A DNA stretch of 39,490 nt from Dongia mobilis. Lineage in GTDB: Bacteria > Pseudomonadota > Alphaproteobacteria > Dongiales > Dongiaceae. The notes under the pieces are model-generated. The model was not told the DNA's origin. It saw nothing but the letters and a program-made list of their open reading frames with translations, and searched no databases. The stretch's first letter is position 1; each line of letters starts with the position of its first letter. This document shows positions 16,106-25,304 of this stretch, one piece after another. The stretch lies in NCBI RefSeq assembly GCF_945906275.1, contig NZ_CAMDRA010000013.1, positions 1-39,490 of the forward strand, written 5' to 3'. A program made the translations under genes and the position numbers.

Positions 16106-16522
16106 ATGGCATCCACTAACTTTCTCACCGGCCAGTGCCTGTGCGGCGCCTTGCGCTATCGCTTCGATCCCGGCAATGCCCTGGTGGATTACTGCCATTG
16201 CAAGCGATGCCAGCGCTGGAGTGGAGCGCCGGTGACGGCGTGGGCACAGGTGCCGGTGGCACAGTTCGAGATCACCGCGGGCCATGCCAAGGCATTCCAG
16301 TCTTCGCCACTCCATCAGCGGCATTTCTGTGGCGGTTGCGGCTCGTCAGTTTACATGAGTGGCGGCGAGACCATCGGCATCCTGCTGGGGACGCTGGATG
16401 ACGCGTCGTCATTGATCCCGACCGGGCATGGCTGGACGTCCGATCGGATATCCTGGTTCAAGATCGACGATCACCTGCCGCATTGGCCGAAGGATGCGCC
16501 CCACGATGCAAATGGCAGGTAG
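16106..16522 (+). CDS. GFA-family zinc protein, second copy
   Basis: A 138-residue protein with the GFA cysteine clusters GQCLCGALRYR, YCHCKRCQRWSG and HFCGGCGSSV. Its length equals that of the GFA protein at 2050-2466 but the sequences differ widely outside the motifs, so they are distant paralogues and not a recent duplication. The start at 16106 has AGGGAGAG about five to seven bases upstream; an earlier ATG at 16073 falls inside the metZ-end hairpin and is unlikely. Activity is unknown; family proteins bind zinc and some were linked to formaldehyde-glutathione adducts. Confidence 0.85.
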   Translation: MASTNFLTGQCLCGALRYRFDPGNALVDYCHCKRCQRWSGAPVTAWAQVPVAQFEITAGHAKAFQSSPLHQRHFCGGCGSSVYMSGGETIGILLGTLDDASSLIPTGHGWTSDRISWFKIDDHLPHWPKDAPHDANGR

Positions 16523-16575
16523 ATAATCACCTAGAGTTGTGCTTTCCTTCGTCGCTGACAACCAGATTTCCCTGC

Positions 16576-17295
16576 ATGAGGCGACGTTCGAGAATGCGAA
16601 AGCTGCTCTTGGTGGTGATGTTTTTGCCAGCGTTCCCCACATCCCTTTTGGCCTTAGAACTGCCGGCCGACATCGCCGCCAAATTGCCTAAGGCGGTCAC
16701 CAGCGACATAGCTGCAGAGAAGGGATTCATTGATTCCACCGTCGCCGGTGGCAAGGCGCTATACTATCAATGGGCGATCGGTGGCCAGTATGCCACAGAC
16801 GTTGCGACGACAATCACCTCGATCGAGCCCGGCCTTTTTCGGGAGGAGATCGTTACCACATCGACTGATGGCAGCATTGTCACCGAGGTGAGAATCTCTG
16901 CATTGGGTGGCCTGTTGCCGCTAATCACGGAAGAGCAGCCGAAGAACGACGCCGCGGTCGACGAGGCCCTGGCAGAATACAAAGTTGACGGGAGCCTCTT
17001 TCCGCTCGCGGTCGGCAACGAATTCGATATCTCCTGGCAGTCGGCGATTATGGGGACCAGTGAGCCCTTCATGAATTCCGAATATGAGTGCGACGTGACC
17101 AAGGTTGTCGAGGCGTCGACCTTCATGGTTGGACTCACCGGCAAGGCCGTCGAGGTGGCGTGCGAGGTCGAGTTGATGGGCAAAAATGTGGGCGACGAGG
17201 TTTACTACTATCTCGTCGATATTGGCTATTTCGTCGCCGATTCCAGCCGCAGCAAGCTCACCACGCGTTTTGACGTCAGATTTGTCGCGCAATAA
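16576..17295 (+). CDS. Secreted protein of unknown function
   Basis: About 239 residues. An N-terminal basic stretch and MRKLLLVVMFLPAFPTSLLA form a good Sec signal peptide with likely cleavage after the ALA near residue 25 of the shorter form. The mature protein has no motif I know; it has two cysteines (YECDVT, EVACEVEL) about 60 residues apart that may bond. Two starts are possible: ATG at 16576 (MRRRSRMRKLLL) and ATG at 16594 (MRKLLL); neither has a strong ribosome site. The ecm promoter begins immediately after its stop. Function not assigned. Confidence 0.65.
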   Translation: MRRRSRMRKLLLVVMFLPAFPTSLLALELPADIAAKLPKAVTSDIAAEKGFIDSTVAGGKALYYQWAIGGQYATDVATTITSIEPGLFREEIVTTSTDGSIVTEVRISALGGLLPLITEEQPKNDAAVDEALAEYKVDGSLFPLAVGNEFDISWQSAIMGTSEPFMNSEYECDVTKVVEASTFMVGLTGKAVEVACEVELMGKNVGDEVYYYLVDIGYFVADSSRSKLTTRFDVRFVAQ

Positions 17296-17328
17296 TATTG
17301 CAAATAATCGCGCCTAATATCACCGATC

Positions 17329-17358
17329 TTGCGTCAACGTCTGTCACTCTTCTATATT
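17329..17358 (+). promoter_or_regulatory. Candidate promoter of ecm-bluB
   Basis: TTGCGT (17329-17334) and TATATT (17353-17358) are separated by 18 bases, a good sigma-70 pair 36 bases before the ecm ATG. TATTGCAAATA at 17296-17306, upstream of the -35, resembles the TTTGCAAA-like sites of short-chain fatty acyl regulators of acetate and propionate genes; that link is only a suggestion. Confidence 0.5.
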
Positions 17359-17393
17359 GCGCCGCACAATAATAAGTTCGGGTGGGAGTGACC

Positions 17394-19397
17394 ATGAGTG
17401 CGGCGCCGAAGAACGAGTCGAAATCGAAAAAGGATCAGGCCTGGCTGTTCCGGACCTATTCGGGCCATAGCTCGGCCAAGGCGTCCAACGAGCTTTACCG
17501 GACGAACCTCAAGCGCGGGCAGACGGGCCTCAGCGTCGCTTTCGACCTGCCGACCCAGACCGGCTACGATTCCGACCATGTGCTGGCCAAGGGCGAGGTC
17601 GGCAAGGTGGGTGTGCCGATCAGCCATCTGGGCGACATGGTGGCGTTGTTCGACGGGCTGCCGCTCGCCGATATGAACACCTCGATGACCATCAACGCGA
17701 CGGCGCCCTGGCTGCTGGCGCTCTATATCGCCGCGGCCGAGAAACAGGGCGCAAGCCGTGCCGCCCTGCAGGGGACGGTGCAGAACGACATCATCAAGGA
17801 GTATCTTTCGCGCGGGACCTATATCTTCCCACCGGAACCCTCGCTGCGGCTGATCACCGACGTGATCAGCTTCACCTATCGCGAGGTGCCGAAATGGAAC
17901 CCCACCAATGTCTGCTCCTATCATCTGCAGGAAGCTGGGGCGACACCGGTGCAGGAACTGGCTTATGCGCTGGCGACGGCGGTGGCCGTCCTCGATCATG
18001 TGAAGGCAAGCGGGCAGGTGCCGGCGGCTGATTTTCCGCAGGTGGTGGGTCGCATCAGCTTCTTCGTCAATGCCGGCCTCCGGTTCATCACCGAGATCTG
18101 CAAGATGCGGGCCTTCACGGAATTGTGGGACGAGATCTGCCGCGATCGCTATGGCGTGGAAGATGCCAAGCTGCGGCGCTTCCGCTACGGCGTGCAGGTG
18201 AACAGCCTCGGCCTCACCGAGCAGCAGCCGGAGAATAATGTCTATCGCATATTGCTCGAGATGCTGGCGGTGACGCTCTCCAAGAATGCGCGCGCCCGCG
18301 CCGTGCAATTGCCGGCCTGGAACGAGGCGCTTGGCCTGCCGCGCCCGTGGGATCAGCAATGGTCGCTGCGGCTGCAGCAGATCGTGGCCTATGAAACGGA
18401 CCTTCTGGAGTTCGGCGATATCTTCGACGGCTCGGTCGAGATCACGCGCAAGGTCGACGCGCTGAAGGCCGAGGCGCTGGAGGAACTGGCGCGCATCGAC
18501 GCCATGGGCGGGGCGGTGGCAGCGGTTGAATCCAGCTATATGAAGCAGCGGCTCGTGGAATCGAATGCGCGGCGCCTATCGGCCATCGAGCGCGGCGATC
18601 AGACCGTGGTTGGCGTCAACAAATATACCGAGAGCGCGCCGTCACCCCTGCTCGCCGGTGGCGATGGTGGGTTCCTCGCCATCGACGACAAGGCGGAGGC
18701 GGAGCAGGTCTCCTCGCTCAAGGCCTGGCGTGCCGCGCGTGACAATGCGGCCGCGACCAAGGCGCTGGCCGCACTGGAGGCCGATGCGCGATCCGGCCGC
18801 AACATCATGGAAGCCTCGATCGGTTGCGCCCATGCTGGCTGCACCACCGGCGAATGGGGCGAGACGCTGCGCCGCGTGTTCGGCGAGTTCCGGGCACCGA
18901 CCGGTGTGGCGCGGGTAACCGTGGACCAGGGCAGCACGGCCATCGAGCAGGTACGAGCCAAGGTCGATGCCGCGAGCAAGCGATTGGGCCGGCGGATCAA
19001 GATCCTGGTCGGCAAGCCCGGCCTCGACGGTCATTCCAACGGCGCCGAGCAGATCGCGGTGCGGGCGCGGGATGCCGGGATGGAAGTGGTCTATGAGGGT
19101 ATCCGCCTCACCCCGGCACAGATCGTCAATGCGGCGCTGGAGGAAAGTGTCCATGTGGTGGGGCTCTCGATCCTGTCCGGTTCGCATATCGCCCTGGTGG
19201 GCGAGGTGATGGAGCGCATGCGGGCGCTGGGTCTGGCGGACGTACCGGTCGTGGTGGGCGGCATCATCCCGCCGGAGGATGCAAAAAGGCTGCTGGAGTT
19301 CGGCGTGGCGCGGGTCTATACGCCCAAGGATTACGATCTCAACGCCATCATGGCGGGGATCGTCTCCCTTTTGGACCAGCAATCTCAGGCGGCATGA
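17394..19397 (+). CDS. ecm: Ethylmalonyl-CoA mutase (MeaA-like), coenzyme B12-dependent
   Basis: A 667-residue mutase of the methylmalonyl-CoA mutase family. The barrel shows FRTYSGHSSAKASNELYRTN, LSVAFDLPTQTGYDSDH and NTSMTINATAPWLLALYIAA; the C-terminal B12 domain shows VGKPGLDGHSNGAEQIAVRA with the DxHxxG cobalt-ligand motif near residue 545. The length and the presence of ccr and mcd in the window favour Ecm, which converts (2R)-ethylmalonyl-CoA to (2S)-methylsuccinyl-CoA, over methylmalonyl-CoA mutase, whose alpha chain is longer (about 710-720) and has different motifs. ATG 17394 has GGGAG about six bases upstream. It overlaps bluB by four bases. Confidence 0.92.
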   Translation: MSAAPKNESKSKKDQAWLFRTYSGHSSAKASNELYRTNLKRGQTGLSVAFDLPTQTGYDSDHVLAKGEVGKVGVPISHLGDMVALFDGLPLADMNTSMTINATAPWLLALYIAAAEKQGASRAALQGTVQNDIIKEYLSRGTYIFPPEPSLRLITDVISFTYREVPKWNPTNVCSYHLQEAGATPVQELAYALATAVAVLDHVKASGQVPAADFPQVVGRISFFVNAGLRFITEICKMRAFTELWDEICRDRYGVEDAKLRRFRYGVQVNSLGLTEQQPENNVYRILLEMLAVTLSKNARARAVQLPAWNEALGLPRPWDQQWSLRLQQIVAYETDLLEFGDIFDGSVEITRKVDALKAEALEELARIDAMGGAVAAVESSYMKQRLVESNARRLSAIERGDQTVVGVNKYTESAPSPLLAGGDGGFLAIDDKAEAEQVSSLKAWRAARDNAAATKALAALEADARSGRNIMEASIGCAHAGCTTGEWGETLRRVFGEFRAPTGVARVTVDQGSTAIEQVRAKVDAASKRLGRRIKILVGKPGLDGHSNGAEQIAVRARDAGMEVVYEGIRLTPAQIVNAALEESVHVVGLSILSGSHIALVGEVMERMRALGLADVPVVVGGIIPPEDAKRLLEFGVARVYTPKDYDLNAIMAGIVSLLDQQSQAA

Positions 19398-20032
19398 CGG
19401 AACATTCTTTCGGGGCTTCGTTCCAGGCGGAATTCGAGGAACTGCTCGCCTGGCGCCGTGACGTGCGCCATTTCAGGACAGATCCGGTGCCTGCCGAAAT
19501 GGTCGAGCATCTCCTGGACCTCACCGGCCTCGCGCCTTCGGTCGGCAACGCCCAGCCTTGGCGCTTCGTCAGCGTGGACGAACCGGCGAGGCGGGCGGCG
19601 ATCATCGAGAACTTCCAGTTGGCCAATCAGGCGGCCCTTACCAATTACGACGGCGAACGTGCGGAACTCTATGCGCGGCTGAAGCTTGCGGGCTTGCGCG
19701 AGGCGCCGCGGCATTTCGCGGTGTTCTGCGACGAGACGACACCGCAGGGCCCCGGGCTCGGCCGCCTCACCATGCCGGAGACATTGCGCTATTCGACGGT
19801 GCTGGCGATCCACACGCTGTGGCTCGCGGCGCGGGCGCAGGGTCTGGGGCTGGGCTGGGTCTCGATCATCGATCCGTTGCAGGCGACGACGACGCTCGAC
19901 GTGCCGAAGAACTGGCATTTCGTCGCTTATCTCTGTCTCGGTTTTCCGGCCGGGGACCATATCGAGCCGGAATTGCAGCGCAAGGGCTGGCAATCGCGCG
20001 AGGCGCTCTGCCGCCAGGTGCTGCAGCGCTGA
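19394..20032 (+). CDS. bluB: 5,6-Dimethylbenzimidazole synthase
   Basis: A 212-residue nitroreductase-fold protein with the BluB marks RRDVRHFRTDPVP near residue 20, APSVGNAQPWRF, the LKLAGLREAPRHFAVFCD segment and LWLAARAQGLGLGWVSIIDP. BluB cleaves reduced FMN with oxygen to yield 5,6-dimethylbenzimidazole, the lower ligand of cobalamin. The start overlaps the ecm stop as ATGA, so ribosomes finishing the B12-dependent mutase can begin bluB directly. This coupling links production of the mutase to that of its cofactor base. No other cobalamin gene is in the window. It ends three bases before a convergent gene. Confidence 0.93.
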   Translation: MTEHSFGASFQAEFEELLAWRRDVRHFRTDPVPAEMVEHLLDLTGLAPSVGNAQPWRFVSVDEPARRAAIIENFQLANQAALTNYDGERAELYARLKLAGLREAPRHFAVFCDETTPQGPGLGRLTMPETLRYSTVLAIHTLWLAARAQGLGLGWVSIIDPLQATTTLDVPKNWHFVAYLCLGFPAGDHIEPELQRKGWQSREALCRQVLQR

Positions 20033-20035
20033 GGC

Positions 20036-20731
20036 CTATTGCTCCAGGGTCATGCGTTCGCCCTCGACCCGCCAGGATTTGAGGCGTCGCAGGAACTCCA
20101 TGCCAAGCAGTGAGTCCGACATCGCGACCTCGTTGACCGTGGCCGGCAAATCTTGCACCACGATGTTACCGAGGCGGAATTCGGATATGACGATGGGCGC
20201 TCCGCGCACGATGCCGTTGGCGGTTTCAGCGATCTGCGAGAAGTTGAGCTGGGCGAGGTCATAGCCGAGGCGCTCGGCCGCAGCGGGAGTCAGCACAACG
20301 TCGGTGGCGCCGGTGTCGATGGTGAAGGCGAGATCGACGCCATCGGCCTGGGCGCGCACCATGTAATGACCGTTCCCGGCGACCGGGTAGCTCATGATGC
20401 GCTCGCCATCGGCGCGGCCGTCGAGCGGCATCAGTTCCGCGCTGAAGCGGTCGCCCAGCATGCTGAACTCGCCACGGAAGGAATAGACCAGGATAAGACC
20501 GGCGAAGATCGCCACCCAGATGGCGAGTTGCGCCAAGGTCCGGTTCATATCGTAGCGCAGGCGCGCGAACATGCCGCCGCCGACAAGGGCGATCAGGCAG
20601 ACGAGATAGATGAGGCGCATGCGGTTGTCGCCATCATCCAGCACGTCGGGACAGCGCTGGTTGAGGAAAAAAACGAGGACGGCACTGCCACCCATGATCA
20701 GGACCCAGAACTGCCAGCTTCTATTCCGCAT
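20036..20731 (-). CDS. Retropepsin-like clan AA aspartic protease with N-terminal membrane segments
   Basis: A 231-residue protein with hydrophobic segments at about 7-22, 39-54 and 67-84, then a periplasmic-type domain with FTIDTGATDVVLTPAAAERL (Asp139-Thr-Gly) and the closing LLGMEFLRRLKSWRVEG typical of the TIGR02281 family of bacterial retropepsin homologues. One active-site Asp per chain implies a dimer. Natural substrates are poorly known. The ATG at 20731 has GAGGG four to five bases upstream. It appears to be a single-gene unit, convergent with bluB and divided from the von Willebrand gene by about 90 bases. Confidence 0.88.
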   Translation of the reverse strand: MRNRSWQFWVLIMGGSAVLVFFLNQRCPDVLDDGDNRMRLIYLVCLIALVGGGMFARLRYDMNRTLAQLAIWVAIFAGLILVYSFRGEFSMLGDRFSAELMPLDGRADGERIMSYPVAGNGHYMVRAQADGVDLAFTIDTGATDVVLTPAAAERLGYDLAQLNFSQIAETANGIVRGAPIVISEFRLGNIVVQDLPATVNEVAMSDSLLGMEFLRRLKSWRVEGERMTLEQ

Positions 20732-20822
20732 CAGCCCTCGCCACTACGCGCCAAACGTGTATTTGTTCGCTATTTGATGTGACCGAGGCGATGGTGTCCA
20801 GGGAAATGTTTCACCCCGCTCG

Positions 20823-22517
20823 TCACCCGCCCATGGCCTTGGTCAGTTCGACGAGTTCGATGAATTCGGCGCGCGCACCGCTGGCGTCCTCGCCGCGGCC
20901 ATCGCGGGCGAGGGTGGCGATCTGGGAGAGATCGAAGGAGCCGAGACGCTCGCCGCCTTTCAGATACTGACCGAAGGCGGCGACGGCGGCGGCGAACTTG
21001 TCATCGGCCGCGGGATCATCGGCGCGGGTCAGCCAGGAACGCGGCAAGGGCGTCTCGATGAGCTTCGAGACATCGCCCTCAGGCGCCTTGTACCGGAGGC
21101 GCAGCAAGGCGAACTCGTCGGCCCTGGTACCGGACTCCTTGGATGGCACGATGCCTTCATCCTGATAGCGCAGTGGATCGACGCTCAATCCCTTCGAACC
21201 GACGAGGGCGATCTCGTACAGGGCCGTGACACTATGGCCGGCGCCGATCTCGCCGGCGTCCTTTCTGTCATTGTTGAAATCCTCTCGGTTGAGGGCACGA
21301 TTCTCATAGCCGATGAGGCGGTATTCAGCGATGAGGGCCGGGTTGAACTCGATCTGGACCTTCACATCCTTGGCAATGGTCTGGAGGTTGCCCTGCAGGC
21401 CGTCGACCAGCAGGCGCTTGGCTTCTTTCAACGAGTCGACATAGCCGTAATTGCCGTTGCCGATATCGGCGATCTGTTCCATGAGCGCATCGTTGTAATT
21501 GCCTTCGCCGAAGCCGATCGTGCTTAAGGCTATGCCGGATTTGCGGTTCTCCTCGACCATCCCCTTCAGTTCATCGAGATCGGTGATGCCGACATTGAAG
21601 TCGCCGTCGGTCGCCAGCACGATGCGGTTGATGCCGTCTGCGATCCGGGCCTCGCGTGCCTTGGCATAAGCGAGCTGGATGCCTTCGCCGCCGGCGGTGC
21701 TGCCGCCCGCCTCCAGCCCGTCGATGGCGGCGCGGATAGTCTCCTTGTCGCTGCCGGCGGTTGGCGCCAGCGCCAGGCCTGCGGCACCGGCATAGGTGAC
21801 GATGCTGACCTTGTCGTTGGGACCGAGCTGGTCTACCAGCATCTTCATGCCGGTCTTCAAGAGCGGCAGCTTGTCGGCGTCCTGCATCGAGCCGGAAACG
21901 TCGATGAGGAACACAAGATTGGCGGCGGGACGATGGTCACGCGCTGGCTCATAGCCCTTGATGGCGACACGCAGCAGCTTGGAGTTCGGGTTCCACGGCG
22001 TGGTCATCACATCGGCATCGGCGCGGAACGGAATGCTTTGGTCGCGCGGTCCTTTGTAATCGTAGCTGAAATAGTTGAGCATCTCCTCGACGCGCACAGC
22101 ATCTGCGGGCGGCTTCTGCCCGTTCATCAGGAAGCGCCGCAGATTGGCGTAGGAGCCGGTATCGACATCAATGGCGAAGGTCGAGACAGGTGCCTCGGCG
22201 ACGCGCTTTACCGGATTGTCGTCGGTATGGGCATAGGCCTCGGTGTTCTGCTCCGGGACGGGATAGGCGCCGACTGGCGCGTAGGGCGGGCTGAAATTCT
22301 CCGGCGTGCCCGGTACGGCACCGCGCTGAATGCCGAGAGCCGCCGCGTCGGCCGCTTCATTGGCCTCCTGCGCCGGTGCCGGCTGGCTTGTGGTACTGGT
22401 TGCAGCGGCCGTTGCCGGGACGCCGCCCTCGGCGGTTTGGGTGTGCTCGCTGCCACAGGCAGCCAGGATGAGCGTTGCCGAAAGCAGAATGTGGGTCAGC
22501 AGAATTGTCTGGCGCAT
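20823..22517 (-). CDS. von Willebrand factor A lipoprotein of the YfbK type
   Basis: A 564-residue protein. The N-terminus MRQTILLTHILLSATLILAA followed by CGS has a lipobox with Cys21, so it is probably anchored to a membrane by lipid. A low-complexity Ala/Thr/Gln linker leads to a vWF-anchor segment (VSTFAIDVDTGSYANLRRFL), then the VWA domain with MIDAS DVSGSMQ and ATDGDFNVG, and a C-terminal DUF3520-like domain ending in the QYLKGGERLG and IATLARDGRG regions. YfbK-type proteins bind metal and protein partners; the exact role is unknown. ATG 22517 is preceded by AGGGG at a six- to seven-base distance. Confidence 0.9.
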   Translation of the reverse strand: MRQTILLTHILLSATLILAACGSEHTQTAEGGVPATAAATSTTSQPAPAQEANEAADAAALGIQRGAVPGTPENFSPPYAPVGAYPVPEQNTEAYAHTDDNPVKRVAEAPVSTFAIDVDTGSYANLRRFLMNGQKPPADAVRVEEMLNYFSYDYKGPRDQSIPFRADADVMTTPWNPNSKLLRVAIKGYEPARDHRPAANLVFLIDVSGSMQDADKLPLLKTGMKMLVDQLGPNDKVSIVTYAGAAGLALAPTAGSDKETIRAAIDGLEAGGSTAGGEGIQLAYAKAREARIADGINRIVLATDGDFNVGITDLDELKGMVEENRKSGIALSTIGFGEGNYNDALMEQIADIGNGNYGYVDSLKEAKRLLVDGLQGNLQTIAKDVKVQIEFNPALIAEYRLIGYENRALNREDFNNDRKDAGEIGAGHSVTALYEIALVGSKGLSVDPLRYQDEGIVPSKESGTRADEFALLRLRYKAPEGDVSKLIETPLPRSWLTRADDPAADDKFAAAVAAFGQYLKGGERLGSFDLSQIATLARDGRGEDASGARAEFIELVELTKAMGG

Positions 22518-22652
22518 GTGTGGCCCCTGTTGTCGATGTCCCCGTGATGGCGAGGATCGACTGCGACAGCGGCGAAAGCAGGACCGGATTGTGGCGAAAT
22601 CGGGGTGAGTGAAGGCTGATCTCTTCCCGATGGGAAGCCAGGCTTTACGAGT

Positions 22653-24083
22653 TTACCGCCAGTTCCGGCTGCGTCCGACAGCGTTGTGGAATTTCATGCG
22701 GTGCGCGTCGGCGATTTTGTTCCGTGGCGCAAGGTGCGCCCTGGGAGCGGGCGACGGCGGCAATGTGTCCAGCGTCGCGAGGCCAGCGCCGATGAGCGCC
22801 AATTGCGCGGTGCCGAGGCCGGTGAGTTCGGTGCTGGCGGGGATCACGATGTCGCGGTCGAGCACGTCGGCCGCGAAGCCGGCGAAGTAGCCATTGTTGG
22901 CAAGGCCACCATCGATCGAGATACGGTTGCCGACCGGTGCCAGGCGCGCCATGGCGCGCAGGACTTCGTCAGCCCGGAGAGCAATTCCTTCAAGCAAGGC
23001 CTGCATCATGTCTGCCTTGCTGGTGTCCAGGCCGAGGCCGAGCCACAGGCCGGCGGCCGATCGATCCCAATAGGGGCAGCCCAGGCCACTCAAGGCCGGC
23101 ACAAAGACGAGATTGCGCGAGAGGGCGCTGGGCGCGCTGAAGGCATCGATCTCGGCATAGTCGACGAACAGACCAAGGCTGCTGGCCCAATTGACGGCGG
23201 AGGCAGCATTGTAGACGCCGCCCTCCAGCGCATAGGTCGGGGCCGCGGTGCCCAGCCGCCAGGCAATGGTCGGCAGCAGGCCGCTCGCCACATCGCGCAA
23301 CGGCTGCGCACCGACGAGGCAGAGAGCGAAAGCGCCGGTGCCGAAGGTGATCTTGGCGTCGCCGGCAGCACGACAACCATGACCGAACAGGGCCGCCTGC
23401 TGATCAACAACATTGGCGGTAACCGGTGTCTGGCCGATGCTGCCGAAATTGTCGGCGGTGGCGCGGATCTCGGGCAGGCAGTCGATGGGCACGCCGAAGA
23501 GGTCGCACAGCACGGGGTCCCATTGCAGCGTTTCCAGGTTCATCAGGCTGGTGCGCGAGGCCGTGGTCACGTCGGTGGCGAAGGTTCCTACGAGGCGGTC
23601 CAGAAAGAAACTGTCGCTGGTGCCGAAACGGAGGCGGCCCTGTTTGTGCAGCTGCCTGGCGTCTTCGACATGATCAAGAAACCAGCGCAATTTGCTGGCC
23701 GAGAAATAGGGATCGAGCGGCAGGCCGGCGCGGGCCAGCGTCGTCTCCTCGTGGCCGGCCTGTTTCAGCCGGTCGATGACGTCATTGGTGCGCGAATCCT
23801 GCCAGACGATCGCGTTGTAGATCGGCCGTCTGGTGCGCGCATCCCAGGCGATGACGGTCTCGCCCTGGTTGGCGATGCCGATGGCCTGCGCGTTGGCGGC
23901 AGATCCGAAGCAGGAGTCGAGATGGCCGATCAGTTCTTCGGGATCATGTTCGACCCAACCTGGCGCTGGCAGGATCTGGCGATGCTCAAAGCCATCCAGC
24001 GTCTGGAAGCGGCCATCCGCGTAGAGGCGGTGAAGCTTGGTGCCGGTCGTACCCTGGTCGATGGACAGAACGAAATCGGACAT
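22653..24083 (-). CDS. FGGY-family kinase, glycerol kinase-like
   Basis: A 476-residue kinase with the phosphate-binding SIDQGTTGTK, PAPGWVEHDPEEL, IYNAIVWQDSRT, DPYFSASK, the catalytic Asp of VVDQQAALFGHG, GTGAFAL and GLGCPYWDRSAAG, all matching glycerol kinase. The residue equal to Arg83 of E. coli GlpK, which contacts glycerol, is Gly here (ANQGETVIAW instead of TNQRETTIVW), while the next Glu is kept. It may therefore phosphorylate glycerol weakly or use another polyol. It starts three bases after the stop of the FAD oxidoreductase gene and is the third gene of the set. It lacks the last roughly 25 residues of the E. coli enzyme. Confidence 0.85.
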   Translation of the reverse strand: MSDFVLSIDQGTTGTKLHRLYADGRFQTLDGFEHRQILPAPGWVEHDPEELIGHLDSCFGSAANAQAIGIANQGETVIAWDARTRRPIYNAIVWQDSRTNDVIDRLKQAGHEETTLARAGLPLDPYFSASKLRWFLDHVEDARQLHKQGRLRFGTSDSFFLDRLVGTFATDVTTASRTSLMNLETLQWDPVLCDLFGVPIDCLPEIRATADNFGSIGQTPVTANVVDQQAALFGHGCRAAGDAKITFGTGAFALCLVGAQPLRDVASGLLPTIAWRLGTAAPTYALEGGVYNAASAVNWASSLGLFVDYAEIDAFSAPSALSRNLVFVPALSGLGCPYWDRSAAGLWLGLGLDTSKADMMQALLEGIALRADEVLRAMARLAPVGNRISIDGGLANNGYFAGFAADVLDRDIVIPASTELTGLGTAQLALIGAGLATLDTLPPSPAPRAHLAPRNKIADAHRMKFHNAVGRSRNWR

Positions 24084-24086
24084 GGA

Positions 24087-25304
24087 TCACTTGCGCGGTT
24101 GCAGATCGACGGTGAGGTGATGGATGCCGGTGAGGTCGATGGCGGGGACGCGCCAGGCAATGCGCCGCTCGGGCAGCACATTGATCGGGCGCGACCAGAT
24201 CTCGCGGCCATCGGCCAGGACCCGTAGCGTGCCCCTGGTGGCGACGCGCGCACGCGCCTTGAACAGCAAGGGGTCGTAGGGGCCGCGTCCGGTGAGGCGC
24301 TGGGGATAGACATAGCTCAGGGCGCCACCAGCCTCGATGCGGATGGGCGTGGCAGCTGCTGCGAGCTTGTCCTGCAAGGCTGCATGAATGGCGTGGGCTG
24401 CGGATATCCCTTCGCGATAGCATTGACCGGCGGTCTCAATGCCGCGCAGCAGATTGCCGCTGGCGAAATAGCTCGCATCCGTGCAGCGGTAGAGCTGGTC
24501 GATGACCGGGCCGCGCGTGCCGGGATCGAGTTCAAGATGGCTCTGCGTGAGCAGGGCGCTCTCGGGGCGGAACTGGCCGGTGAAGACGATGCCGTCACAT
24601 TCGAGAGTGCGCGTGACGCCACGCCGCTGGAAGCTGACGCCTTCGACCCGGTCCTGGCCCAGAATCCGCAGGTCGCTGCAATCGGTCATGACGGGTACGC
24701 CGAAGCCGATGCGCGCCACCCAATCGCCCGGACGCCAGGCCGAGATGCGCGACCGTTCCTCGATCATCGCCACGGCCTTGACGCCGACATGGCCGAGGGT
24801 AAGCAGGCTGGAGAAGGCGACCAGTTCAGATCCGATGATGACCGGCCGCTGGAAGGGCGCCTTGCCCTGCAGATAGGCAAATTGCTGCAGGGCGCCCGTG
24901 GTCATGACACCCCAAGGGCGCGTCCCGGAAACAAGGCGCGCACTGCGCGGTGTTTCGCGCGCACCCATGGCAAGCAGGACCTTTTGTGCCTGCAGCGTCT
25001 CCAACCCGTTGGGGCCGGCCAGTTGCAGGCGCCCATTTGGCTCAAGCTTCAGCACGGTATGGCCGAGGCGCAGGTCGAGATCGCTTACCCGGTCGACCAG
25101 GCGCTTCGCGAAATCGGGGCCCGTCATCAGCTTGCCGAATTGGAGCAGTCCATAGCCGGTATGGCCGCAATGGCGTGGTATGCCGCCACCTTCGGTTTCC
25201 CGGTCGATGACGGTGATGTCCTGCACGCCCAGCCGTTTCAGTTCCGCAGCCGCGGAAAGCCCAGCGGGACCGGCGCCAAGAATGATGACGTCATGCGTCT
25301 TCAT
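24087..25304 (-). CDS. FAD-dependent pyridine nucleotide-disulfide-type oxidoreductase
   Basis: A 405-residue flavoprotein beginning HDVIILGAGPAGLSAAAELK (FAD/ADP fold), with a second nucleotide-binding-like region RPVIIGSELVAFSSLLTLG and the FASGNLLRGIETAG closing motif. Proteins of this group sit beside GlpA-like flavoproteins in heteromeric dehydrogenases of glycerol-3-phosphate or amino-acid type; the pairing, not the sequence alone, suggests this. The start overlaps the upstream GlpA-like stop as ATGA. The final 80 residues (GRGPYDPLLFKARARVATRG onward) form an additional small beta-rich domain. It probably forms a complex with its upstream neighbour, transferring electrons from substrate via FAD. 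Confidence 0.82.
   Translation of the reverse strand: MKTHDVIILGAGPAGLSAAAELKRLGVQDITVIDRETEGGGIPRHCGHTGYGLLQFGKLMTGPDFAKRLVDRVSDLDLRLGHTVLKLEPNGRLQLAGPNGLETLQAQKVLLAMGARETPRSARLVSGTRPWGVMTTGALQQFAYLQGKAPFQRPVIIGSELVAFSSLLTLGHVGVKAVAMIEERSRISAWRPGDWVARIGFGVPVMTDCSDLRILGQDRVEGVSFQRRGVTRTLECDGIVFTGQFRPESALLTQSHLELDPGTRGPVIDQLYRCTDASYFASGNLLRGIETAGQCYREGISAAHAIHAALQDKLAAAATPIRIEAGGALSYVYPQRLTGRGPYDPLLFKARARVATRGTLRVLADGREIWSRPINVLPERRIAWRVPAIDLTGIHHLTVDLQPRK

Noticed and set aside
17394-19397. Methylmalonyl-CoA mutase instead of ethylmalonyl-CoA mutase
   Set aside because: The chain is shorter than the usual MCM large subunit and the genome context (ccr, mcd) supports Ecm; phylogeny would settle it.
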